A stretch of 64,000 nucleotides of DNA, from assembly GCA_037577475.1 (NCBI GenBank), contig CM075194.1, positions 9,084,492-9,148,491 on the forward strand, in the 5' to 3' direction. Origin of the DNA: Chaunax sp. Z400 (Eukaryota; Chordata; Actinopteri; Lophiiformes; Chaunacidae). Position numbers and translations under genes: made by a program. The notes beneath the pieces were generated by a model. It made no database searches. It was not told the origin of the DNA and was given only the letters and a program-made list of their open reading frames with translations. Positions 12,846 to 25,300 of the stretch are shown in pieces; position 1 is the first letter of the stretch, and each line of letters starts with the position of its first letter.

Positions 12846-15800
12846 ATTAAAATACATCTTTATGCTCAAGTTAGAGTATGCCAAAAAGTGTCCCCGCTCT
12901 CACACAATCAGGCCAAATCATTTGCATATGTATTTGGTGTGAAAACAGTTAAAAGAAAAGTTCAGGTCACAATATCCACAGCAGGACAGGGCACAGTGAG
13001 AGATAATAATATTTCAGTGTGACAACTTCTGTCCTCAGTAGGCTCAGAACATTTCTCCCTTATGTGGAATCTGTGTCCTTGGTGTTAACTGGCCTGTTGT
13101 AGCCTATCTCTGGCTTCATTAGAGAAATACAGTGTTCAGACCTGACCATCTACATTATGTCCCCCCTTCAATCTGTCCTACTCTTAAATGTTTACAGCAC
13201 TCATCACAGCTGTAGCTACCATTAAGGGAAGTGAGGTCATGTCATGATGACACACAGGGGAGCTTTCATTCTATAACACATGCTATTTGGTTTTGTAAAG
13301 CTGATACTGATATATTTTTTGCTTATTACCCTACATTTGGCTGTATTAAAAAAAAAGATATATTAAATTACAATTAAAGACCTAGCAGGGGGAGATGGTT
13401 TTGAAACATTTTGGATGATAGATTTCACAAAAAATAGACTGAATACATAAGCAAATAAATATAATAAAATATTTGATATCTTCAAATAGTTGGAAAAATT
13501 ACACTTTGGTTGGTGTCCATATATTTTCTTAGATTGGAAGGGCTCCTCTTGGGGAATTTGGACTCATGACTTCAATGATTCTAATATCCAGCCCGTCACT
13601 CACACTATACTATAGTAATACACATAGTCAACAATAAAAAAGAGAATGTATGGGCAGATACTCTGCAGTTCCCTGTCTTTTTCTTTTCTCAGAAACCTAC
13701 CACATATAAATTCCTTCATTGCTAAAATTTCCATACTCTCACTTTTGACAGTAATTGTTGAGATAAACACTGGATTGACAACAAAATATTGCTGCACCTC
13801 TCTATATGTTAGAAATGCTGTGGTGGGCACCATTAGAGAATGACAAGACTGAAAAAAGTAACACTTGCATTGCTATGTTTTAATGTCAAATTGCTACTTT
13901 TTTACAAGCATAAAGAAACTGTAATTCTCAAATGATACATCGGATTTTTACTGCTATTAAAGAGCAGTTACAATAGTAATTGTTCAGGGATAAAACTGTC
14001 TATATTTTTCCTTTTATGTGACTATTTACAACCAGATTATTTCAACATAAATGATTACCTACTTAAATTAGCAACAAGACCGAGAGACAAATGTCAGCTA
14101 TTGGTGTCAAATAAGTTCAAGTATTTATAGTGTTGCCGTTCTAAAGTTGGGTAAAACATCACAAACACATTTGAGATTGCAAAACGAAACACACACACAT
14201 CATGCACATTTCATTCAAGGACTATCAGACCAACATACAATACTTTGATCACTCAGGTGTTCAAAAATGTATGTACTAAAAGCAAATATTTATCTTCTGC
14301 CCCCATGAATGAAGATGTTGTATACTAGCAACAACACCTTCTTTCAAAAATCCAGTAACTCATAGAAATATTCAAAGACAGTCCACTTGAGAGCAAAATG
14401 CCCACAATTTCATCAGTCATAGTGGAGCATCTCCATAAAACTCCAACTGTTGCAGTTACTGGAGAGGATCACCATCTATGGACTGATAAAGACTGTGCTT
14501 CTATTATTTCAATGAAAAGATAAGTGGATTTACTTTTGAGCAGATTTAGGATTAGTGTCCCAAGCTGTAATAACGTCTGTCTCTTCTATACAGTTAAGAA
14601 CCATGTGTAAACAACAGCTGATATAAGCTTAGAAATAATTTACCAATTTACATCCCGTATCATGTGGCCAAACATGTGACGCTCTCTGCAGCAAGTCAAA
14701 GTGTTATCACACGATGTGCAGATGTAATTAGAGATGTAAATGTTTCATCTCAACGATACATTCAAAATCACCTTGTTAACAACAACATTCATGTTGTGTA
14801 TTAAACCTACAGAGGAGCTGCTTCTTTCTCTCTCTCTCTCTCTGAAATCATCCATATTGTGCATCAAATGCACAGAATATTCATAAATGTTCATATGAAT
14901 CCTGTTACCTTTGGTATTAACACAGTTAATAAGATGTAATAATATGATATTTGCATTAATATCATGCTGTATATGTTTGGAATAAAACTAAAACTGACAG
15001 TTTCTAGTTCATAAGAAGCTGTTCAAAAGGTTGTTAAAATATATTGTGTTTCTATATTGCACAAACAGCCACTGACCAGCGGTTGTGACAGAGCGTTTTT
15101 GGTCTATCAAGGAATTGCTGTTAACCACAGCGGTCATCCTTATGACTGAAAATGATCCTCTTATGCCCTGCTGTACTTTTAATGTTTCAGCTTGTAAAAC
15201 ATCTTTGATATCAGTGCAAGAAAAGAGTTCAACTTTACCTCTCATTCATTAAAACAAGTGGCATCAAATTCAAATGAGGGAGTTGCTGAAAAAAAATAAA
15301 TTCCACTGTGTTGTCCATTATAGAATGACTCTGATACTTGGTAGTAGAACAATAAATATCAACTCAAACCTCATTCTGACAGTGCAGACAATGAAATGCT
15401 TGTTTTTAGCACCAATGTTGAAATAAGTCACTGGTGCACATGTCGACATGGATTTTAAAAGTAGTGTTTCTGGTGTTGGTGGGAGCTCTCATATACAGTG
15501 CATGGTCATTCCTTTTGACACGTAACAAGTAGACAGAAGAAGACAAAAAAACTTTTCCTTTCATTAATGCTTTGATTCCTTGTTTGTACCCATTGGGGAA
15601 GAAATGGGAATATGTGAGAAGTCTTCCTTAAAATGAAATAATATCAAGAATAATTGGAATCATGCACAAACACTATAAATGCACAATTGCTGATTTGAGG
15701 GCTTTAAAAGCAGGATAAGATGAGCATTAAAATGCTGCCATCTGCAATCCACTGAGAGAAAAAGCATAAAATTACCCAAATGAATGAGTATAATATGTTT

Positions 15801-16257
15801 TTATGATTATTCAACAAACCAATATTCAAGTAAATGTGATCTAAGAGGAACTGAACACCATTGCCATTTTGTACATTGTTTAAAGCATAGTGAAAAATAT
15901 TCTATGCTCTACTTCTTGTTTAAAAACATGCCATCTTATTGATTTGCATGTGTTGCTATATTGTTCCATTTAAATATTCTCATGACGTCCACCTTTCAAA
16001 TGATTTAAACATGCATACAGAAAATAAAGAAATAAAAGAAATGGAAAGGAATGACACCAGGTGCATGTATTTGGTTTGAGAGCTCAACCAAATCTGGAAA
16101 TAAAAATAAAATCGGTCCATCACATAAAACCACCCATCTTTCTCTGCTGTCCAGGGAACAGCGGGCTGCGTTTCAGCAGCACAGGGTGTGACGTGACCTC
16201 GTCATCATCAGTGAATTGACTCCAGTGTAAACCTCAGACTAGATTCAGACCGAAGCT
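12846..16257. other. Intergenic DNA between fabp7 and the trdn 3' end
   Basis: AT-rich, with no coding exon recognised on either strand. It holds a short (TC)n tract at about 14,827-14,843. The part nearest 16,257 should contain the 3' untranslated region of trdn (reverse strand), but I could not fix a single polyadenylation site. Confidence 0.5.
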
Positions 16258-16343
16258 TCAAATCTGCAGCGGTGAGAAGGCGTAAAACGGGAACTGGGCC
16301 TCGTCCTCATCCACAAAGAAGCACTGGAAGTAGGGCAGCTCGT
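16258..16343 (-). CDS. trdn: trdn last coding exon, conserved Cys C-terminus
   Basis: Encodes DELPYFQCFFVDEDEAQFPF and ends FSPLQI, then TGA (16258-16260). Human triadin ends with a matching FFQCVYLD....FQFPF block whose cysteine takes part in disulfide-linked multimers. The fish tail stops soon after the block and lacks the human Gly/Gln-rich end. This is the long (Trisk 95-type) terminus. Confidence 0.85.
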
Positions 16344-19300
16344 CTGTGGAGGAATTCACAGCACAGCACAATCTGTTCCTCGCCTCTATCACGTAGCACA
16401 CATATATGATATTTCACTTATGATAAGGGAATTTGGACTTACCTTCCATGAGAAAGCTGTCTGATACAGAAGGCTCCGCTACCAGAAAGAGAACATAATA
16501 TTCACCACAAAACAAATGTATTTTACTTTAAATCACAACTCCTCTATAGAGTACCTTTTTCCTCCTTGGCTGCTTTCTTCTCAGCAGATCTCTCTACAAC
16601 ACAAAAAAGAAATTATGTGAGTGAATAAAGCCCCAAAAACTCTAAAAAAATGGAGTTGCTTCACATTCATACCTTTCTTTGCAGGCTCCTGTATCTCTTT
16701 AAGAACTCTGTCCTCTTAAATAGCAAAAGAAATGTGAATTGTTATTAACCTCATGCAGGGTAGAATGTATATATTGTACATATTTCACAGTCATTTTAAT
16801 GATTTGATGATATTAATGTCTGATCTGATTCCTCGCTGTACCTTTAGCTCTCTCTCCTTTGACTGCTTTCTTCTCAACTGTTTTTTCTAAAACAAACAAA
16901 CAAGTAAACAAGTAAACAAATATAACATATGTAAGGTGTGTAGTGTTGGGGGTATTGTAAACTGTCTGGTCACTGTTCAGTTTCTTAACACTCATGTACC
17001 TTTCTTTACAGGCTCTGGTTTTTCTTTAACAACTCTGTCCTCTGCAATGAATCACAAATGGTTACAAGCTGTGATGAGCCCAACACTGCTTTGTCTTCTT
17101 GCAGTTTCAGATCGATGTGTTTTTCATAAATTTACAGCATGCGGTGGATTTATTGATGCACTCAAATCAGATTGAGTGCAGTACCTTTCTTTGTTGTACT
17201 AGATTTGACCTTTTCTTTTAAAACCTCAGGCTCTGTTTCCCAAATATGAAACAAACACAAGTAGAAAAGAAATGCACGATTACAACGGAGTATTTTATTT
17301 TATTTTTTTTGCTTACCTCACCTATAAATCTTAACATATCTTTCTACAAAGGATTTCTAGATACATCCACCTTCAATAGGAAAATATTCTCAGGCTTCAG
17401 CAGCAGGTAAAAGGGCCGTTTTCCCCTGAATAACCCAATAGCTACATTTACAAACTACAGAGGCCTTCATGTTGTAATCAGATTATATGTTGCACATGGC
17501 TACATGAAGTGCTGACTCAAGTGCGTCACCAGATGCCTGCAGACGCCGCTGATATGTAAGATAGAGGTGGAAATTGTAGCAAACACCTTACCTTTCTTCA
17601 CTGCAACGGGCCTGTCCTTCTCTTTAGGAGTCTCCAGTTCTGCAAAAGGAAAACTAAGGTCACACATAAGCAATCAAGACACACAGGAACTTGAACCAGA
17701 GCATTATGATGGCAAATTTAAATTTCTAAATTGTTAAAGCAGCTTGCAAAGCATGAAGAATCTACAACTAGAAAGTTGCAATTAGTGTTAAATAGTTAGT
17801 TTCCCATCAGCGACTGGTTTAGGCCTTTCTTCAAAAATGATCCTGATGTGTGTTTTCAATTGTGTAGTTTTACACAGAATGATTAAAAAATAAGGCATCT
17901 GATGATTGTGCACAAGTAGCCTTTATTCATTTTTTTTAATTTTTTTTATTTGAGATGGAAAATGTACATTAATCAACACTCAAACAAGTTTAAATGCACC
18001 CGAGTTAGCTAGAAGGCTAATTTTCATTGGCTGTCCCTCTGCTAGATGTTGGTAGGCAACCTTTCCATCACGATGCTTTATGCTTTATAATATACCTTTA
18101 TTTAAACGTGCTGCTTTAGCTCTCTTTCAAGCTTTTCTTCACCTCCTCAAACGTAAAATAGTCATAACATTCTATTTCCTCATTATATTTAAAGTAAATT
18201 AAGTGATATAATCATTTGGATAGAGTTATTTTGGCCACTTTTGAAATATCTGCATCTTTATAATGCATATTTAATATTGGCTAAACGTTATGTCCACCTA
18301 GTAGCTATGATTTTTCCTAAATAGAGGTTGTATTGGGTGGAATACTAAAGCAAGGGGCTGATGCATTCACTCATGTTCCACACATTTCAACATTTTTGAC
18401 ACATGGATAACCATTTTGTGACCAAATCACCATTACCACAATCCTACAGCTGTTGTATAAATTCTTAGGTTTGCTGAGGCACCCCTCTAGTACCTTTTTC
18501 AATATACACTTGTTTTCCCTTTCCCCTCAACAATGCTGGGCCATCAGGGAAGAAATGCATTAAATAAATGTTTATTTGTGATGATGTTTGCCATATAATT
18601 ACAGTACATTAACGGAAAATGTCCCACTGAAACACAGAGGGGATATATTTTTCATTAAATATCAAAAAGTATGTATGTAAATAACGTTTATTAATACTGT
18701 ATTTGCAGTAACTTATATTTGGCTGTATGGTTCTGTTCAGGGACCTCCCTGCCCTTCCACATGCCTATGTTGAAAGCCCAAGGCAGGAAGAGTACAACTT
18801 CCTGCCCTTCCATGAGCCATCATCAGCAGGGAGAGCAGCCTGCAGAGACCCCCGTTTAGAACAGAACAAGCATCGATGACAACAAAAGACATGATTAAGA
18901 CAGACACAACATGAAAAGGAGGAGCTGGGGTGGAGGTGGGTTGTCAAATGGCTTGCAGAGGAAGCAGAAAGTGTAGGCAGGGTAAAGCATCTTAAGTAAC
19001 GCAACCTGTATGGAATTTGCCAACTGAATGCATAGAAGGGAATCAGATGAGCATGCTTAGGGATTAGCTGCTCTCAGCTGATGTAGCTGTATATATAAAT
19101 ATCTATATGTATCTATAAATGTTTTTGTACCTTTTTTAACAGCTGGTTTGACTTTGTCTCCTGGTACTTTGGGCTCTGAGTACATAAGAATGTGAACATT
19201 TATTGTTACTCAGTAAATAATTTTGTTATCTGGTGTGATAACAAGTTCTCATTGTTATTAGTAACACTACAGTACAATAATATACACTCAATTCCCACTT

Positions 19301-22300
19301 TCTTATAAACACCTAGCTCAAACTTATACAACTCAATACTATTTAAGTGTATCACAAGCTGCAGCCTCCAAAGTGACCATAGAATAATCAGAAACTGAAC
19401 ATTATGACCTTCATAGAGGTAGAATTCAGTGCAGAATAGCTGAATCAGTCAGCTGTGTGTATCTTATAAACTGGCAACTGCACAGATGATAACAATACTT
19501 CATCTCTGATACAACCCCATGCAGATGTTGGCATGCTACCTTTCTTCTTTAGGAGTGATTTGAACGTTTCCTTTGTTTCAGCTGCCATTTTAGGAGCTAA
19601 TTCAAAAGAGAACATTTTCAACATTTAAAAAAAAAAAAAGAAAGAATAAATACATGTCTCGTTTTAATTCAATAGTTACCTTCATGTGCTAACTTTGGCT
19701 TCTCCTTTGTAACACCAGTTGCTGAAATGAATTAAGTCTAGGTATCGTTTAAACAGCTATGTAACCTTAAAGTGATACTGATACTTCATGTGATGCCTTT
19801 TTCTCTACTTCATTCATTAGCCATAAAGTGAAAGGAAGCATTCACTTTTGTAAAATGCCACCAGTGAAATGCCAACTCCATCAAATATGCTGCACTCAAC
19901 TTCACAACACCACAAACTGTTGTGGTTGTAGCTGCTGCTTCAGTGGGCCAGTCACATGTTGCATTAAATCAAAGATAGCTTACATCGATTAGCTTTGAGC
20001 AAAACCATACAAAAGGCATAAATACAGTACTTTTTAACTGGAGACGTTTCAATACTAATTGGTACTGAGGTATTATTTCTCTCCCTTTGAGTACTGACAC
20101 CCAGCCCTTCAGTAATTCTATAAAGTTTGGTAATCTTTTTGTCAAAAAATGATGGATCATACCTTTTGTGGAAAGAACAGGCTTGGCCTCAGGTTCTAAA
20201 AGGGAAGAAGACAAAATAATTGATGCTGTGATTGATGTATACAAACTTTATCAAATTTCCTGCACATACAATTGGGATTTGTGCTGTTATACAGTATACG
20301 AGAAATGTGTCCTCACAATCTTGCTTGAATGTTATAGATTTTCAGTCTGAGAGTGAAAAATAGAACTTTATCCTGTAGAATACTGGAGACAGAAAGTTAA
20401 ACCGGTCAGTACCTTTCTGTGAAGTTTTTGCCTTTGCCTTTTCTACTACAGCTTCTACATTAAAAGAAAAAAAAAGACATGTCACAATAAAAAAAAGAGG
20501 AATGTCACAATAACTATTTGAAAATCTGAAAATCTAGAAAACGTTTCTATGCAATGTAGCTTTTAGCTTGAATAAAGCCAGCCATCTTTGCTGTCTCCAA
20601 AATATATATCAATTTAAACAAATTAGCAAAGCATGTAAATGTTCAGAACAAGTTAAAACATGAAAATGACCAAACTGGAAAAGACAAAGCAAATAAGCAA
20701 ATATGTAAATAATAAATCAAATGAATGCAATAACACATTTTGTATGAACACACCAAAATATATCCTCAACATGTCTTTGAAATTATATTCATGATAGTAT
20801 CATGAACACAACTATTTTGAGCTGAGTCAGCATCATGTGGCAATAAAGCATGTACTGCGGATGAGCAGCCAGATGTAGAAAGCCTCTAAAGCACCACAGG
20901 AACACACAAATGCAGCATACCTTTCCTCTTTTCTGCAGATCTAGGTTTTACTTTGATAACAGATACCAGAAAAATACATGGCAATATTATTTGTGTACAG
21001 TTTAGTGAGGAACCACAAAGAAACCATTCTTACAAAACTACAGTCGTAAAAGAGAGAAAAACTAACTGAAATAAATCTAAACGCCCAAGAAAAACAGACC
21101 TTTTGTTGTGGTCACTGGCTCAGCCTTCTTCTCCTTGAGGACCTCAGCTTCATGTGCACAAAACAATAACAATATCAGTCAAATTGATCATTACCAATAT
21201 ATGGTGTCCATGTTATTGTGCCTCATTTACACATTAAGATTCCTGACATGACAGGGGCAAAATTAAACATAAATAATATTGAGATAATAGAAAAGTACAA
21301 ATGTAATGAATACATGATGTATATGAGGTTTGATATGACTAAAAGTAGTTTAATTACTGTATCTACCCTTATCTGTTGGTGCTGTTTTGACTTTCTCTTT
21401 TGGGGTTGCAGGCGTGAGAAGAGAAAATATTACAGTGAAATGGTTTGAGTTAAATCAGAGATTAAAATTTTTTGTTTTGTTTGTTTTTGTTTAAAATTCA
21501 AGACTCATTAATTGATGTTGAGCACCTTCAAATGCATGTATACTGTATATAGAAACATACTGGTGTAACCAAACAGATGTACCTTTCTTCAGTGGCACAA
21601 CTTTGACCCTCTCCTTTGTTAGAGAGACGTTTTTGTGTGGTACTTCTGCCTCTGTAAGAAAAGAATAACCAATAGGAAAATCAATAGATGTATTATCTAA
21701 ACATGATCATAATTGTTGATCGGTCTCCTCTTACCTTTGACGACTGGGGCTGGTTTTGTCTTGAGTGGAGTAGGTTCTGTGTAAAGAGGGTTATGTTTAT
21801 TATTCCAGGAAATAAGACTGGAATAATAATGCTAAAAATACAAGGTTAGGATTTACCTCTCTTGGTTAAAACTGCTTTGTGCTTCTGTTTTGAAACCTCA
21901 GCTGCTGAAAAACACGTTACATGATGTTCAGCATGCAAAACAAAAACTCCTTAATGTCATGAACGTGTGGTTGTTTGAAATGTGCCGTACATGACTTTGC
22001 AGAGATTGGTTTGACTTTCTCCTTTGGCTCTTTGACATCTGAAAAACAAGAAAAATCTGGTGTATGCTGATGATCGTTGACTCTACTCAAACTTGGAATA
22101 ATCTGAAACCAATAAAACACATAAAACAAAGAAAACCATTTCTCTGGGAATACTTTTGTGTTCTGTCAGAAGAAATTTGGAAATTTCACCTCAGGATACA
22201 ATTAGTTTGCTATTTTTTGTGTAATAAAACATGCACCATCACTTTTACCTTTCTCCAGTATGACTGGTTTGGTCTTATCTTTAAGAGCAACAGCTTCTGC

Positions 22301-25300
22301 GTGTAAAAAAAACACAATGTTTATTTGACACTGTGACAATTATTTTGCACTTGTTGTCATTACATTTTTATGAAGAAGTTCTAACTTATAAACTAATAAT
22401 GTGTTTGCATTACCTTTCTTAGCAGGAGCTGCTTTCGCCTTTTCCTTTGGAACTTCTGCGTCACAAAACACAGCACAATGTTAGCTTAGCTTTGCATTTT
22501 GATCATTTTAAGTTTCATTAAATTTTTTTTTACAACTGATAAATAATAATAAACTGACTGAAGTTAGCATACCTCCCTTTGCTATGAAAAGACAACAATC
22601 ACATTCTAGCGGAATCCAAAATTTTCGTCTTAGGGGTCATTTTTGTAGTCTTTGATGCGTTGAAGAACATCGCATGTGTGATCTGTATTCATATACTTTC
22701 AGTTGCCAATTCATTAGGCAGTTTATTTACAGCTTCTTGTTTCAGCTTCATCTTCTATTTAATAATTTGATTCATTATATTTAATTCACCTTGCTGTAAA
22801 ACTGCATCACTGCAGGTACTAGGTATCATGTAATGGTTGCACTCTGAGAAAACTATAATTCTAGTAGACTGTATGTGTCATCATATACACGAATCAAGCC
22901 TAATGAGGTAATTTTGAATACTTCTTGTTTCATTACACATTGTAGCTTACTCTGAGCTTGGCCTGTTACTTACCTGGTTTCGTAACATTAAGATGTTCCT
23001 TCTTCAGGACAGGAACAATTTGCTTTTTCACAACTCTCAGCACTTTTACTTCCTTCTTGGGTTCATCAGCTGACATGAACAACAGAAAGGTTATTCTATA
23101 GTTTCATTATAATGCTGTTTTATTTCATTCTTTGTAATTTAATGTGACATAGCATATTTCTGATAAAGTCTGACTAATATCTTGCCACATACCTGAAAAA
23201 AATTGAAATAGCAATTGTCTCAGCAATACATTGAAAGAGATAATATGATAATAATATAATTTTTGTGACAGACTATTGAAGTAAAACATAAACGTAGGTT
23301 GTTTTGAGCCATTTGACACAGTAACACATGTTATTTGATGATGATGATCTTTATGAGAGAAACCCGTTTTTTTTTCTTTCTATTTCATTAAACAACTGGG
23401 TGTAAGCTGTGTCACAGCAAATCCATCAAAAATCAAACACAAAGACAAAATGTCACTGTGACCTGCTCCTTTGCTGTATTGTCTTACCTGCTTTTGTAAC
23501 ATTAAGATGCTCCTTTTTCAGGATGGACACAACCTCCTTCTTGACAACTTTAATTCTCCTTGTAAGCCTTTTCAGTGTAGAATCTGAAAAACCAAACAGC
23601 TGATTGAAGAGAATCACATAGCTGTATAGGAAAGAAATACAATATACCCTCCACTGAACAAAGAAGACCTATTTAGCATTCTTTAGCCTCCAGGTGGTTG
23701 TCTCTTTGGAACCTTATATGAGGAGGCACATCTTAAGTAGAATGAAAATGTATGGATTGTGTATACATAACAACATAAAAACTATGCAAACCTGTCTTTG
23801 TGTCTCTCTTCTTGACAGGTTCTTCATCTTTGGCAGTCTTCTTGACTTCCTTCTCCTCTTTAGAAGACTTTGTTGGCTGCAGTTCTTCTTTAGAGATCTT
23901 CTTTGGTTCCTTTTCTTCTATAGGAATCCTTTTGACCTCAACCTTCATGCTGGAAGGTTTCCCTTGGTCTTGTTCTTTAGAGGGCTTTTTTGGTTCTACT
24001 TCCTCTTTGGAGGGCATCTTTGATTCTTTTATTTTTCTAGACAGTTTAGTGGGTTCTTTTTCAGAAGGTTTCTCTGGTTCTTGTTTTTCTTTAGAAGACT
24101 TCTTTGGCACTGTCCTTTCTTTGGAAAGCAGCTCTTGCTTTTCGTCCTCTTTTACCTTTTTAAACGGCTCAATTGGCTGTTTTTTCTCTTTGGAGATCTT
24201 TTCTGGTTCTTCTTTTGCAGGTTCTGTTATTTCTTTTTCTCCTTTAGGAGACTTTTTAACTGGTACCTCTCTCGAGGCCTTCATTGGTTCTCTTTCCTCT
24301 TTTGAAGTTAATACTTTTTCCTTCCCTTCTTCTTCTTTGAGATGCTTTTTGGCCTCTTTAGGCTTTGTTGGTTCTTTCTCTTCTTTTGCTAATTCTTTCT
24401 CTTCTTTGGGAGGTATTTCCTTCACAAAAGTCTTCTTTAGGTCTTTTTCCTTCATAACAATTTTATCCTCAACAGGAGGCATCTTTATTACTGTCTGTTT
24501 TGAGGATGTAATCACTTCTTTTTCTCCCTCAGAAGGCCATTCCTCTTCTATCTCTTTCTTGGCAGGCTTTTTCATGTCTTTCTGTGAAGGCTCCAGTGGC
24601 TTCTTTTCTTTGGAAGGCTTCTTGACTTCTTTGTCTACTTTAGAAGTTTTCCTATCTTCTCTCTCTTGCTTGGGTTGTTTCTTTACTTCTTTCTCTTCTT
24701 TAGATGGTTTCCTTACTTCTGCCTCTTCTTTGGATGGTTTCTCTACTTCTGCCTCTTTGGAAGGTTTCTTGACTTCTTTCTCTTCTTTGGAAGGTTTCCT
24801 TACTTCTTTCTCTTCTTTAGATGGTTTCTTTACATCCTTCTCTTCTTTAGATGGCTTCTTTACTTCTGCCTCTTCTTTGGATGGTTTCTCTACTTCTGCC
24901 TCTTTGGAAGGTCTCTTGACTTCTGCCTCTTTGGAAAGTTTCTTGACTTCTTTCTCTATTTTGGTTGGTTTCTTGTCTTCTGCCACTTCTTTAGATGGTT
25001 TCTTTATTTCTTTTTCTTCTTTAGACAGCCTCTTTACTTCTGCCTCTTCTTTCGATGGTTTCTCTACTTCTGCCTCTTTGGAAGGTTTCTCGACTTCTTT
25101 CTCTTCTTTGGTTGGTTTCTTGTCTTCTGCCACTTCTTTAGATGGTTTCTTTACATCTTTCTCTTCTTTGGATGGTTTCTCTACTTCTGCCTCTTTGGAA
25201 GGTGTCTTGACTTCTTTCTCTTCTTTGGAAGGTTTCCTTACTTCTTTCTCTTCTTTAGATGGTTTCTTTAGATCTTTCTCTTTTTTAGATAGCGTCTTTA

